A DNA stretch of 64,000 nt from Micavibrio_A sp040381535 (GCA_040381535.1 JBEIHF010000002.1:1-64000); one strand, 5' to 3'. Shown: positions 33,692 through 42,782, numbered from the stretch's first letter. Notes: a model not told the origin generated them from the letters alone. Translations and numbers: made by a program.

Positions 33692-36592
33692 TTAAGCCGC
33701 ATGCTTGTGTTTAGCATACCAACGCACGGCCTGTGCATCGCGCAGTGTCAGATCAGGATATTCTTTGTCCGTTCCGACTTCGGGCAGGATTTTCCAGCTG
33801 CGCACGCATTTATGTCCGTCTGCTTTGGCAAACACAACGCCCACGCCTTCGGTTTTTGCGTCCTTGAAAGCTTCTGCCGGCGCTTCGCCTGTTTTGACGA
33901 AGGCCTGCGACGTGATGCAGATTTCGGCCAAATCATTGCCCTTCAAAGCAGCGGCATACTCGTCATTCACGTAAACGATAGGTGCGGCTTCCAAGGATGC
34001 TCCGATAATTTTTTGTGCGCGTTGCGGCTCGAGTGCGCCGAGCACGACATTGCGCACTTTCAAAATTTTCGCCCATTTTTCTTCGAGCGTAATATTGCGC
34101 CATTCGGATGGAACGGTGGAGAATGTGCGCATATGAATGCTTTCAGAATCCTCGAACACACCTTTGGGCCTAAAATCCCAAGCCTCTTCGGACGTGAAAG
34201 ACAGAAACGGTGCTAAATGTGTGACAAGGAAATCATACAATTCTGCTATTACCGTGCGCGTGGCGCGGCGCTCAAACGATTCAGGAATGTCGCAATAGAG
34301 GCGATCTTTTCTGATGTCGAAATAAAGACCCGACAAATCCGCGTTACAGAAATTATACAGAGTCGCAATGATTCCGTTGAAATCGTAATCTTCGACGGAT
34401 TTTTTAATCTCTACAGAAATGGCCGCCATGCGGGACAGTATGAATTGCTCCAGCTCGGGCATATTCTTGAATTCCGCGGCGGGAACACGTTCCAGACCGT
34501 TAAATCCATCCAGTGCGCCGAGCAAGAAGCGGAGCGTGTTTCTGATACGGCGGTACAAATCACCAGTGTTTTTCAGGGTGTCTTTGCCAATGCGCATATC
34601 GTCGGAGAAGTTCGACGTCACCGTCCACAAACGAATAATATCTGCGCCATGTTCTTTGAGCAAATCTTGCGGGTCGACGACATTGCCCAAGGATTTCGAC
34701 ATTTTATAGCCTTTGTCATCTAGCACGAAACCATGCGTGAGCACATTTTTATACGGCGCTTTCCCTTTGGTTCCGCAAGCTTCGAGAAGCGATGAATGGA
34801 ACCATCCGCGGTGTTGGTCGGAACCCTCGAGATAAAGGTCGGCCTGCGTTACGCCGACTTCAGGACGGTCGTCCATTACGAATACATGCGTGGAACCAGA
34901 TTCAAACCACACATCGACGATGTCAAAGATTTGTTCGTAGTCTTCGGATTTATAATCTGAACCGAGGAAGAACGAAGCAGGCTTGCTCCACCACGCATCC
35001 GCCCCTTCTATTTCGAAAGCCTCTAGAATGCGTTTCAAAACAGTGGCATCTTCCAATGGTTCGTTGGTTCTCTTGTTCACGAACAATGCGATGGGAACGC
35101 CCCATGCGCGCTGGCGCGAGATGCACCAATCTGGGCGTTGTTCGATCATCGCCGTAATGCGGTTTTGTCCTGCGGCGGGAATCCATCTGGTTTCCTTGAT
35201 CGCCTGCAACGCGACATCGCGCAAATTATTGTCATCGTCCAGCGCGATAAACCATTGCGGCGTCGTGCGGAAAATCAATGGAGCCTTCGAACGCCAGCTG
35301 TGCGGATATTCATGGCGCAAAGAACCTTTGGCGACTAGCGCGCCCGCTTCATCCATGGCTTTTAGGACTGCGAAATTACCTTCGCCCATCTCGCCTTTGG
35401 AATTGAGGATTTCAAGCCCTGCAAACAAAGGAACATTCTCGCGGAATTTCCCATCGTCCGTGACATTGTCCGGAATATTGCGTGCGCCGTTATGTTTCAT
35501 ATAAAGGAAATAATCGTCCTGGCCGTGGGATGGCGCGATATGCACAAACCCCGTGCCTGTTTCTTCGGTGACGAAATCACCTTCCCACATTGGCACATCG
35601 TAATTATATCCGATGGCGAGAAGAGGGTGTTGTGTGATCGTGCCGGCAAGGTCCATCCCTTTGAACGTTGCGCCTTGGCTCATGCTTTCGATCTTGGCTT
35701 TTTCTTTCACATCCGCTGTAAGTGAAACGGCGAGCACGAGTTTGTCGCCTACGCGCGCTTTGGAATCCGCAGCAACGGATTCAATCGTGTACACGGCGTA
35801 TTCGATTTTATCACCGAACGCGATGGCGCGGTTGGATGGCAGCGTCCAAGGCGTCGTAGTCCATATAACAATATGTGCGCCTTCGATGGCGGGGATGGAG
35901 GCTTTGATAACGGGGAATTTGATCCAGCAGGTGATGGATTTATGTTCTTTATATTCCACTTCCGCCTCGGCGAGAGCGGTTTTTTCCACGCAAGACCACA
36001 TCACGGGCTTCACGCCGCGATACAATGACCCATTCAACAAAAACTTGTGGATCTCGCCCGCGATGCGGCTCTCCGCATGGTTGGTCATGGTCAGGTACGG
36101 ATTTTTGAAATCACCGACCACGCCAAGACGCTGGAAATCCTCGCTCTGCACATCAGCCCATTTTTGCGCGAACGCACGGCATTCGGCGCGAAATCTGATC
36201 TTGTCTACATCGTCTTTGTTTTTGTTTTCGGCGCGGTATTTTTCCTCGATCTTCCATTCGATAGGAAGACCATGGCAATCCCAACCCGGAATCATCGGTG
36301 CGTCATAGCCCGACATCTGCCAGCATTTGTTGACAAGGTCTTTCAAACATTTTGTAAAAGCATGCCCCATATGCGCATGGCCGTTCGCGTAGGGAGGGCC
36401 CCAATGCAAAATCCATTTCTTCTTGCCTTTGGAAGCCCCGCGGATTTTGGAATACAAGTCCATATCCTGCCACCGGCGGACCATATCGGGTTCGCGCTTT
36501 GGCAATTCGCCGCGCATCGGGAATTCGGTTTTGGGAAGAAATACGGTGTCGCGGTATTTGTCCGCGGATGTGGAATTATCGTTGTTGCTCAT
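33692..36592 (-). CDS. ileS: Isoleucyl-tRNA synthetase
   Basis: Charges tRNA-Ile and edits misactivated valine. The 966-residue class I enzyme shows the HIGH-type motif as HMGH in GPPYANGHAHMGHAF, the editing-domain WTTTPWTLPSN, and KMSKS in DKGYKMSKSLGN. Typical bacterial length is 930-960. It heads the ileS-lspA-bamF-M16 group. No T-box-like leader is seen, but a terminator for the preceding transcript lies about 75-105 bases upstream. Confidence 0.97.
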   Translation of the reverse strand: MSNNDNSTSADKYRDTVFLPKTEFPMRGELPKREPDMVRRWQDMDLYSKIRGASKGKKKWILHWGPPYANGHAHMGHAFTKCLKDLVNKCWQMSGYDAPMIPGWDCHGLPIEWKIEEKYRAENKNKDDVDKIRFRAECRAFAQKWADVQSEDFQRLGVVGDFKNPYLTMTNHAESRIAGEIHKFLLNGSLYRGVKPVMWSCVEKTALAEAEVEYKEHKSITCWIKFPVIKASIPAIEGAHIVIWTTTPWTLPSNRAIAFGDKIEYAVYTIESVAADSKARVGDKLVLAVSLTADVKEKAKIESMSQGATFKGMDLAGTITQHPLLAIGYNYDVPMWEGDFVTEETGTGFVHIAPSHGQDDYFLYMKHNGARNIPDNVTDDGKFRENVPLFAGLEILNSKGEMGEGNFAVLKAMDEAGALVAKGSLRHEYPHSWRSKAPLIFRTTPQWFIALDDDNNLRDVALQAIKETRWIPAAGQNRITAMIEQRPDWCISRQRAWGVPIALFVNKRTNEPLEDATVLKRILEAFEIEGADAWWSKPASFFLGSDYKSEDYEQIFDIVDVWFESGSTHVFVMDDRPEVGVTQADLYLEGSDQHRGWFHSSLLEACGTKGKAPYKNVLTHGFVLDDKGYKMSKSLGNVVDPQDLLKEHGADIIRLWTVTSNFSDDMRIGKDTLKNTGDLYRRIRNTLRFLLGALDGFNGLERVPAAEFKNMPELEQFILSRMAAISVEIKKSVEDYDFNGIIATLYNFCNADLSGLYFDIRKDRLYCDIPESFERRATRTVIAELYDFLVTHLAPFLSFTSEEAWDFRPKGVFEDSESIHMRTFSTVPSEWRNITLEEKWAKILKVRNVVLGALEPQRAQKIIGASLEAAPIVYVNDEYAAALKGNDLAEICITSQAFVKTGEAPAEAFKDAKTEGVGVVFAKADGHKCVRSWKILPEVGTDKEYPDLTLRDAQAVRWYAKHKHAA

Positions 36593-36664
36593 GGATCACA
36601 TAACCTTGGCTGAAGCGAAGGATACCCTACAAAATAATGGTGAACGGAAAAAGCGAAATTGCGC

Positions 36665-36697
36665 GAAAAACCCTGCTCTTTAGACAAGAACAGGGAA
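36665..36697 (-). terminator. Rho-independent terminator before ileS
   Basis: On the - strand CCCTGTTCTT pairs with AAGAGCAGGG (one wobble) around a five-base loop and is followed by TTTTTC. It ends the transcript coming from ribF and the small Gln-rich gene, so ileS needs its own promoter between 36593 and 36665. Confidence 0.8.
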
Positions 36698-36779
36698 AAT
36701 AATTCGAATAATGGCGCGCAAATTGGAGGTCATGGAAATAACCTAGCGTTTCAGTCTTAAAAAGCCAATATAAAATGGA

Positions 36780-37013
36780 TTACAGCTGGGGCTGTTGCTG
36801 CTGCTGTTGCCAGCGCTTGATAGCGCAATCTTGCGTACCTTGCTGCTCCTGCTGCTGTTGTTTTTTGCGTTTGTCACCATTGCCGCTTTGTTGCTGTATG
36901 CCCACGGGGGTCCCCATGATGTCACGGGACGGCATTGTGGCCGGACGGTCTGGATCCAGTGTTTCGACTTTACGGCCGGCTTTTAAAAAAGCGTTGTTCA
37001 TTGTAGTTTGCAC
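36780..37013 (-). CDS. Small glutamine-rich protein of unknown function
   Basis: A 77-residue frame from GTG at 37013, or 73 residues from ATG at 37001. GAAGGA lies just upstream of the GTG. The second half is Lys/Gln-rich with runs of four and six Gln (KRKKQQQQEQQ and RWQQQQQQP). The first half has DPDRPATMPSRDIMGTPVGI. The family is not recognised. Support comes from its position between ribF and a clear terminator on the same strand; the codon repeats could also be a slippage-prone CAG tract. Confidence 0.5.
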   Translation of the reverse strand: MQTTMNNAFLKAGRKVETLDPDRPATMPSRDIMGTPVGIQQQSGNGDKRKKQQQQEQQGTQDCAIKRWQQQQQQPQL

Positions 37014-37133
37014 ATCCTTCTATAATCGGCTGTTTTCCGACGTTTTTGGACGCGCATGTACCCATTTTTGCTGTGGCGCGTCAAGCGCTTATCCACAGGC
37101 TGTACGAAATTTTATTACAAGTTATTGAAATTA

Positions 37134-38054
37134 TTAGACAAGCACTTGGCGCACTTGGCGGCAGTCGGCCTCTATCTGGATGATAAGGGCGTCGAGACTG
37201 TCGAATTTGGCTTCGCCCCGAAGGCGTTTTACAGGGCGAACGCGCAAGGCTTTGCCATAGATATCGCGGTCTTCGAAATCCAGGATATGCGCTTCGACTT
37301 GTCCCAATTTTACTTCGAACATCGGGCGGATGCCGATGTTGGTTGCGGCTGGGCGCCAGATATTTTCACCTTCTATCTGCACGAGCGTCGCATACACGCC
37401 GTAGGCAGGATGCAGAACATCGCCGAGCGGTAAGTTCGCTGTGGGATAACCCAATTCATGCCCCCGGCGATCACCGCGCACGATCACGCCTTTCAGTTCC
37501 CAATCCCATCCCAGCATATCGTTCGCCGCATCGAGGTTTCCGCTGCGCAAATTCTGGCGGATGATAGTAGATGAATATTTTTCGCCTGAACCGTTGTTGG
37601 CTTGCGCGAATTGCGTGACCTCAAGGCCTGACGAACGGATCGTGTCCGCATCGCCTTTCCTCAACTGACCGAAACGGAAATCATGGCCAATGATGATGTG
37701 AGAAGGGGCCATGCCGATTTGCAAAACATTCTTCACGAACGCATCCGCGCTTTGGCTGGCAAAATCCCAATTGAATTCAAGGCTCATGGTGAAATCCACG
37801 CCGCACGCTTCCAATTGATGGTATTTCAAAGTTGGTGGCGTGATGCGGAACGGCGGATCGTCGGGGCGGAAGAGTTTGCGCGGATGCGGTTCGAACGTCA
37901 GAACGCCGAACGGCACGCCTTTGTCATTTGCTATTTTACGCCCCGCCGCCAGAAGCGCGCGGTGGCCCAGATGCACGCCATCAAAATTGCCGATGGCGAT
38001 AACGCTCCCCCGCAATGGGTCTGGCAGTGCTACGAGGGAAGTTATCAGATGCAT
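37134..38054 (-). CDS. ribF: Bifunctional riboflavin kinase / FAD synthetase
   Basis: Makes FMN and then FAD from riboflavin. The 306-residue protein has the nucleotidyltransferase domain with GNFDGVHLGHRALL (residues ~22-35) and GHDFRFGQLRKGD. The kinase domain has RGDRRGHELGYPTANLP and a C-terminal FLDFEDRDIYGKALRV-like segment (here ILDFEDRDIYGKALRV). It is separated from ileS by a small gene and a terminator, although ribF-ileS-lspA linkage is common. Confidence 0.95.
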   Translation of the reverse strand: MHLITSLVALPDPLRGSVIAIGNFDGVHLGHRALLAAGRKIANDKGVPFGVLTFEPHPRKLFRPDDPPFRITPPTLKYHQLEACGVDFTMSLEFNWDFASQSADAFVKNVLQIGMAPSHIIIGHDFRFGQLRKGDADTIRSSGLEVTQFAQANNGSGEKYSSTIIRQNLRSGNLDAANDMLGWDWELKGVIVRGDRRGHELGYPTANLPLGDVLHPAYGVYATLVQIEGENIWRPAATNIGIRPMFEVKLGQVEAHILDFEDRDIYGKALRVRPVKRLRGEAKFDSLDALIIQIEADCRQVRQVLV

Positions 38055-38063
38055 CGTTACCCG

Positions 38064-38525
38064 TTATTCGCAGCGCGGATAGTCTTTGGAAGAAACGCGC
38101 GTCCATGTCTGGGATTTGCCGAGGATCGTCATGCCCATATAGCCGCGCAGTTTGACTTGATTGTCAGACAGAACTTCCATGTCCGCGTCATACATATCGC
38201 CTTCATCGGCTTTATAGATTTTACCATCGGTCCATTCGCCGGGACCATCCATGCGAAGACCTCTCAAAATGTTCATGCCGCATAGTTTTTTATTGTGTTG
38301 AGACGCATCGGGGTTTTTGTTGTCGAACTGCATGCCGCCGTCGATGATCCATGCGATCTTGCCACATAAAAGAGGCTCGCCTTTCTTGCATTGATAAAGT
38401 TCTATGGCCGAACGCTTGTTATCCGTGAGCCACAAACCGGTCGGAGCTTTGCTGGATGCCGCAAAGGCGGCGGTAACGGATACGCTAACAGAAAATACAC
38501 ACGCGAGAAGGCGAAGAATACGCAT
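38064..38525 (-). CDS. Secreted DUF2147-family protein
   Basis: A 153-residue protein with a signal peptide (cleavage near TAAFAAS, about residue 22) and one DUF2147 beta-barrel-like domain. Family marks are GLWLTDNKRSAIELYQC, LCGKIAWI, CGMNILRGLR, WTDGKIYKADEGDMYDADMEV and MGMTILGKSQTWTRV. AAAGGAG lies six bases before the ATG. Its function is not known. It lies nine bases upstream of ribF on the same strand. Confidence 0.85.
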   Translation of the reverse strand: MRILRLLACVFSVSVSVTAAFAASSKAPTGLWLTDNKRSAIELYQCKKGEPLLCGKIAWIIDGGMQFDNKNPDASQHNKKLCGMNILRGLRMDGPGEWTDGKIYKADEGDMYDADMEVLSDNQVKLRGYMGMTILGKSQTWTRVSSKDYPRCE

Positions 38526-38546
38526 GGCAGTCTCCTTTCGTTGGTT

Positions 38547-39569
38547 TTAGATAAGTTTCTTCGCCGCCAGTTCGTCTTTCAAATAGGCGTAGTAAATCGG
38601 GGCGGCGACAAGCCCCGCAACGCCAAACGCCGCGTCCATCACTAACAAGGCCAGAAGAATTTCCCACGCGCGCGCGCGGATCTGCGAGCCTATGATACGA
38701 GCATTGATGAAATATTCCAGCTTATGGATCAGGATAAGGTAGACGAGCGCGATCACGGCCGCCATTGGCTCGACGGATAGCGAGATCAGGAAGATCACCG
38801 TATTGGACATGATGTTGCCGATGATCGGCAGCAAGCCGAGCAGGAAGGTCACGGCGATCATAGTTTTCACGAGCGGCAGATCATATCCGAGAAGCGGCAT
38901 GACGATGCTCAGGAAAATACCCGTCAGCACTGTGTTGAGCGCAGAGATTCGGATTTGCGAGAAGACGATACGGCGGAAGGCAAGGCCAAGAAATTCCACG
39001 CGGTCGGAAAGCGCGTGTGCCAGCGGGGCGCGTTTGGACGGGTTGGCGGGGTTCATGGCGACCATACCGCCCACGATCATTCCGACCAAAAGATGAAGCA
39101 GGAAGATGACGGAATCTTTTCCGACCACGCTGAAATATGCGGCGTTCTGTAGCAGCCAGTTGGAGGCCGTGCTCTGCCACTCATCAATATTTTCGGGCAG
39201 GTATCTGTGCATCGTCGGCGGCAGATAGGTGGAGGCTTCCTGGACAACTTCGGCCATGCGTTGCAACAACACGACAAGCGAGTCTTGGCCGTTAGAAATG
39301 TACGAGGCGAACATATATCCGCCGAAGGTAAGCAGCGATATGATAACCCCCGCGATGAACACGATGAGGATTATCTTGCCGACGAAGGGCATGATGCCGA
39401 TTTCGCCGAGCTTCTTCGCGCCGAAGATTACGAGCTGGTACACCAGCAATCCGCCTAGCAGGGAGGGCAGCAATCCCAGCACCATCACGGCGACGAGCGC
39501 TACGCCTGCGCAGATCTGGGAGTAGAAGTTTATCTTGTTTGTATTGGCGCCTAGCATGGGGCTGAGCAT
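38547..39569 (-). CDS. AI-2E family transporter (PerM-like)
   Basis: A 340-residue inner-membrane protein with about eight hydrophobic segments. The C-terminal half has the family pattern LLGLLPIIGNIMSNTVIFLISL and ARIIGSQIRARAWEILLALLVMDAAFGVAGLVAAPIYYAYLK. Family members export quorum signals, ions or other solutes; the substrate here is unknown. Two start codons (39569 and 39557) are possible and neither has a clear ribosome site. Confidence 0.85.
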   Translation of the reverse strand: MLSPMLGANTNKINFYSQICAGVALVAVMVLGLLPSLLGGLLVYQLVIFGAKKLGEIGIMPFVGKIILIVFIAGVIISLLTFGGYMFASYISNGQDSLVVLLQRMAEVVQEASTYLPPTMHRYLPENIDEWQSTASNWLLQNAAYFSVVGKDSVIFLLHLLVGMIVGGMVAMNPANPSKRAPLAHALSDRVEFLGLAFRRIVFSQIRISALNTVLTGIFLSIVMPLLGYDLPLVKTMIAVTFLLGLLPIIGNIMSNTVIFLISLSVEPMAAVIALVYLILIHKLEYFINARIIGSQIRARAWEILLALLVMDAAFGVAGLVAAPIYYAYLKDELAAKKLI

Positions 39570-39613
39570 GCCAGACAGGGGCTTGATTCACAAGGGATTA
39601 TGGAGAGGGGAAG

Positions 39614-39689
39614 TGGTGGCGGTTGAGGGATTTGAACCCCCGACACAAGGATTATGATTCCTCTGCTCTACCGACTGAGCTAAACCGCC
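39614..39689 (-). tRNA. tRNA-Met (CAT), CCA encoded
   Basis: Read on the - strand, the acceptor arms GGCGGTT and AACCGCC pair perfectly. The D-stem GCTC/GAGC, anticodon stem GAGGA/TCCTT with loop ATCATAA (anticodon CAT) and T-loop TTCAAAT are all in place. The discriminator A is followed by an encoded CCA (39614-39616). The paired 1-72 position and overall sequence suit elongator tRNA-Met rather than the initiator. Confidence 0.95.
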
Positions 39690-39748
39690 TTGGAAGGGGA
39701 CTTTATGCTGATTTTCCCCGGTCCTGTCAAGCTGGCTCAAGGCCGGTC

Positions 39749-40414
39749 TCAGGGGTGGAAGGGACGCGCGGAAGGCGGCAGTAAGGGCGGTTGGTGGGCG
39801 GCATCGCCGGATCGCTCGATACGCCCCTCAATGGTTTCCCATGCGCTCGCGGAATACTGCATTCCGTCTTTCAAAAGCTGGCGGTATCTATCGACGGCAC
39901 TCTTGGGGCAGTCGGGCAGGCTCGCGGCTTGGGCGTAGCAGGCGACGCCCATCTGTTTTTGTTTCAGGTTGAGATAGAGATCGCCGAGCGCAGCCAGAAC
40001 ATCGGGCTGCATTTCGATGCGCGTGCGGGTGTAGTTGAGCAGCACCCGTTCGGCAGTCATCATGGTGCGGGGGCCGAGCACACGCGACTGACGCAGAAAG
40101 TCTACATACGCGATGGGCAGCGCGTTCAGATCGTCGTTCATCTGATATCTGGCGGTGAGGCTTCTTTCGTACGCCTTTTGAAAAGCCGCCTGTACCTGTT
40201 CCGCAGGCGCGCCCGATACGCGCAGATTGTGCGCGCGGGCATGCATGAGGTGGACGCTGGATGTATACTGTTCGAGGCCTGCGGCGACAAGCTTTGCGCT
40301 GTCTTCGAACTTACCGGCATCGTCCATCGCGCGCGCCATTTCGGTGTAGGCCTTTACGCTCATGGACGGTTTGATCGGCGCTTCCATCGCCGAGCGGTCG
40401 AAAAATTTTTTCAC
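39749..40414 (-). CDS. TPR-like helical protein of unknown function
   Basis: A 221-residue soluble protein with no signal peptide. The alternation of helix pairs such as AYTEMARAMDDAGKFEDSAKLVAAGLEQY and AALGDLYLNLKQKQMGVACYAQAASL is TPR-like (about residues 20-190). The C-terminal ~30 residues are Pro-rich. The start is GTG at 40414, with AAGG about nine bases upstream. I recognise no specific family. It lies between tRNA-Met and mnmA on the same strand. Confidence 0.65.
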   Translation of the reverse strand: MKKFFDRSAMEAPIKPSMSVKAYTEMARAMDDAGKFEDSAKLVAAGLEQYTSSVHLMHARAHNLRVSGAPAEQVQAAFQKAYERSLTARYQMNDDLNALPIAYVDFLRQSRVLGPRTMMTAERVLLNYTRTRIEMQPDVLAALGDLYLNLKQKQMGVACYAQAASLPDCPKSAVDRYRQLLKDGMQYSASAWETIEGRIERSGDAAHQPPLLPPSARPFHP

Positions 40415-40487
40415 CGTTCACACCCTTGTTGTTTTTGTTTTTAGGGAACGCGTGAATAACGTGATTTGGCAGGCTATGTCAAAGTAA

Positions 40488-41645
40488 TTATGCGGCGAGC
40501 GGCAGAGACGAATTTGCAGAGCCGGAAATCCATCCGCCGCCGAGGACTCTGCCACCGTCATAGATCACGGCGGCTTGACCGGGAGAGATTCCGAACTGGG
40601 CTTCCGCGAGCCTAATTTCGCCGGTGCCGTCAGACAAAGGCACGAGCGTTGCAGGCATGGCGCGGGTCATGGAGCGGAGCTTTACTTCGATAGGCATTTC
40701 GCGCATCGCACCGCCGAGCCAGTTGAGTTCTTTCACGAACACAACATCGCGTGCCAAAGCTTCTTTCGGCCCTACGAGAACGCGGTTGGCGGAAGCGTCG
40801 ATTTTTACGACATAGAACGGATCGCCCGCCTCGTTGTGTCCGCCGCCGATGCCAAGGCCTTTGCGCTGGCCGATGGTGAAATTCACAATGCCCGTATGCT
40901 CACCCAATTTGCGCCCATCGATGTGCATGATGTCGCCGTGTACAAGCGCGTGCGGCGCGATTTTTTTCACGACAGCGGCGTAATCACCGTTCGGTACAAA
41001 GCAGATGTCTTGGGAGTCAGGTTTCGCCGCCGTGATCAAACCGAGGCGATCAGCATGTTGGCGTGTAACGGATTTATCCCAGCCACCCAAAGGAAAGCGC
41101 AGGAAATCCAGTTGTTCCTGTGTGGTTGCGAATAGGAAGTAGGATTGGTCTTTCGTGACATCAAGCGCGCGGTGCAATTCCGCCTGTCCCGTTTTCTCGT
41201 TCACGATACGTTGAATGTAATGGCCTGTCGCCATGCAATCCGCGCCCAGATCATGCGCCGTTTTCAAAAGGTCGCGGAACTTCACCGTCATGTTGCATTT
41301 CACGCACGGGATCGGCGTTTCGCCCTGAAGATAGGATTCCACAAAACCGTCAATCACGGATTCTTTGAAATTGTCTTCGTAATTCAAAACATAATGCGGG
41401 AAGCCTTTGGATTCTGCCACGCGGCGTGCGTCGTAAATATCCTGACCCGCGCAGCACGCACCTTTGCGGTCTACCGCCGCGCCGTAATCGTAAAGTTGTA
41501 ATGTGACGCCGACGACATCATAGCCTTGTTCGTGAAGGAGGGCGGCCGTGACGGATGAATCGACCCCGCCCGACATGGCCACCACCACGCGGGTTTTGTT
41601 TTCGGGTTTAGCGAAACCCATGCTGTTAAGTTTTTGTGTCGTCAT
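40488..41645 (-). CDS. mnmA: tRNA-specific 2-thiouridylase MnmA
   Basis: Thiolates U34 of tRNA-Lys, -Glu and -Gln. The 385-residue protein has the PP-loop VVAMSGGVDSS (residues ~21-31), the catalytic Cys in TPIPCVKCN and its partner in SQDICFVPNGDY, and the central GIVNFTIGQRKGLGIGGG. Sulfur is delivered by a cysteine desulfurase such as the one at 44070-45167. No ribosome site is clear upstream. Confidence 0.96.
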   Translation of the reverse strand: MTTQKLNSMGFAKPENKTRVVVAMSGGVDSSVTAALLHEQGYDVVGVTLQLYDYGAAVDRKGACCAGQDIYDARRVAESKGFPHYVLNYEDNFKESVIDGFVESYLQGETPIPCVKCNMTVKFRDLLKTAHDLGADCMATGHYIQRIVNEKTGQAELHRALDVTKDQSYFLFATTQEQLDFLRFPLGGWDKSVTRQHADRLGLITAAKPDSQDICFVPNGDYAAVVKKIAPHALVHGDIMHIDGRKLGEHTGIVNFTIGQRKGLGIGGGHNEAGDPFYVVKIDASANRVLVGPKEALARDVVFVKELNWLGGAMREMPIEVKLRSMTRAMPATLVPLSDGTGEIRLAEAQFGISPGQAAVIYDGGRVLGGGWISGSANSSLPLAA

Positions 41646-41807
41646 TCGCGTTAACTTTTAAGGGAAAAGGGTCCGAAAATGCAAGGTTTTTGCATAATTT
41701 CGTATAAACGAGCCCGGCGAGGAGCTCTGACGTAACTTTTCGGCCACGGCGCAGGGGCGTGCGGGGGCATTTTTTCAATACTTCGTTTGGCGGATTTTTT
41801 TACGGTA

Positions 41808-41826
41808 TTTGGGACTATCTCCCAAA
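41808..41826. promoter_or_regulatory. Perfect dyad in the mnmA / 41899 intergenic gap
   Basis: TTTGGGA-CTATC-TCCCAAA is a perfect 7-bp inverted repeat with a five-base spacer, the size of a dimeric repressor site. It lies 73 bases before the gene at 41899 within a gap of 253 bases that holds no gene. A second, weaker repeat (ATGCAA/TTGCAT, 41679-41695) lies near the mnmA start. Confidence 0.4.
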
Positions 41827-41863
41827 ATATGATTTTATTCCTAATATATCCGGTAAAATTTAT

Positions 41864-41892
41864 TTGTCAGAACAACGAATATGTACTATGCC
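41864..41892 (+). promoter_or_regulatory. Possible promoter with its start point at the ATG of the gene at 41899
   Basis: TTGTCA (41864-41869), a 17-base spacer and TATGCC (41887-41892) lie with six bases between the -10 element and the ATG. No Shine-Dalgarno site is present. The -35 is good and the -10 poor. It fits a leaderless transcript. Confidence 0.35.
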
Positions 41893-41898
41893 TAATGC

Positions 41899-42369
41899 AT
41901 GAAAAATTCTTCTCTTTTTGCCGGTGCATTTTTGGCTGCGGTCACGTTGGCTGCGGACCCCGCGCAGGCGCAACGATCCCCGCCCATCGTCGATCCAAAC
42001 GGAATCGCGCATTGCGACGGCCTCGGTGATAACCGCGCCAGCAACGGCGAAATGCCCACGGATTTCGCAAACCGTTATTGGTCCCATCTGGGTTGCGGTT
42101 TGTGGCCCGAGGCGATGGAAGTTTTGAACACCGCCCCCAAAGTGTGGGAGCGAGCAATATTACCGACGGTGGAAATGCGCGATGCGGGCAACCCTATCGC
42201 GATTTGTTATTTCGATAGTTTTGCCTATGGCCCCTCATATCACGCCCGAAGAGAATCCGAAAGCGGCCGTACCGAGGTAAAACACGGGTTTTACGTTTTG
42301 CCCGAATATATGTTCCACGATGTGGAACAAGCGGCGTTGTTCGCCTGCCAACCGAAAGACTTGAGCTAG
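41899..42369 (+). CDS. Secreted protein of unknown function
   Basis: A 156-residue protein with a signal peptide (AGAFLAAVTLAADPAQAQ, cleavage near residue 25). The mature part is about 130 residues with four Cys (in AHCDG, LGCGLW, AICYFD and FACQP), which suggests two disulfides. It is rich in aromatic residues (NRYWSHLGCGLWPEAMEVL). I do not recognise the family. It is the first of four small + strand genes. Confidence 0.65.
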   Translation: MKNSSLFAGAFLAAVTLAADPAQAQRSPPIVDPNGIAHCDGLGDNRASNGEMPTDFANRYWSHLGCGLWPEAMEVLNTAPKVWERAILPTVEMRDAGNPIAICYFDSFAYGPSYHARRESESGRTEVKHGFYVLPEYMFHDVEQAALFACQPKDLS

Positions 42370-42390
42370 TATATTTTCCAAGAGAGTGTG

Positions 42391-42723
42391 ATGACGGACA
42401 AAGATAACAAAAAGTCCTTTGATGGAATCTTCCGTGATTTTTACCGCGTGCACCGCACGGCGGAAGGAAAATGGGGCGCGTTTTTGTTTTATCAGGATGA
42501 GCGCAGAAGCCACATCGTGCGCAACCCCGATCCTTACTGTTTCAATATGCTCGAAGAACGCCGCTATTCCGATTTCTATGACGAGCGTTCCTTGCACGCA
42601 TTGACCCAACGTTTCGGCGAAGCGAGCGACACGCTTGGCAAAGTGGTCGGTCATGTAAAAGCGTTGAAAGAAATTGCCCGTGATTGCGGTTGCGGCGACG
42701 GCCGCGTGCCAAGGCCGAATTAA
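42391..42723 (+). CDS. Small soluble protein of unknown function
   Basis: A 110-residue protein starting at ATG 42391 (a GTG lies directly before it at 42388), with AGAGAG upstream. It is hydrophilic, with FRDFYRVHRTAEGKWGAFLFYQDERRSHIVRNPDPYCFNML in the first half and a helix (LTQRFGEASDTLGKVVGHVKALKEIARDCGCGDG) in the second. There is no signal peptide. It follows the secreted protein after 21 bases, so the two are probably co-transcribed. Confidence 0.6.
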   Translation: MTDKDNKKSFDGIFRDFYRVHRTAEGKWGAFLFYQDERRSHIVRNPDPYCFNMLEERRYSDFYDERSLHALTQRFGEASDTLGKVVGHVKALKEIARDCGCGDGRVPRPN

Positions 42724-42753
42724 CGATACAGAAACCAATCCGCACCTATGTAG

Positions 42754-42782
42754 TTTGTAAAGATTATAAAATTTTTTACAAA
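42754..42782 (+). promoter_or_regulatory. A/T-rich inverted repeat reaching the ribosome site of the GlsB gene
   Basis: TTTGTAAA (42754-42761) and TTTACAAA (42775-42782) form a perfect 8-bp repeat. The right arm ends in the AAA of AAAGGA (42780-42785), the ribosome site of the gene at 42793. As RNA it could mask the site in a weak hairpin; as DNA it could be an operator, since TATAAA lies between the arms. Both readings are inference. Confidence 0.4.

Noticed and set aside
37089..37097. A perfect DnaA box (TTATCCACA) between ribF and the small Gln-rich gene.
   Set aside because: One nine-base match in 64 kb on two strands is expected by chance about half the time; no cluster, AT-rich unwinding region or dnaA/dnaN gene is near.
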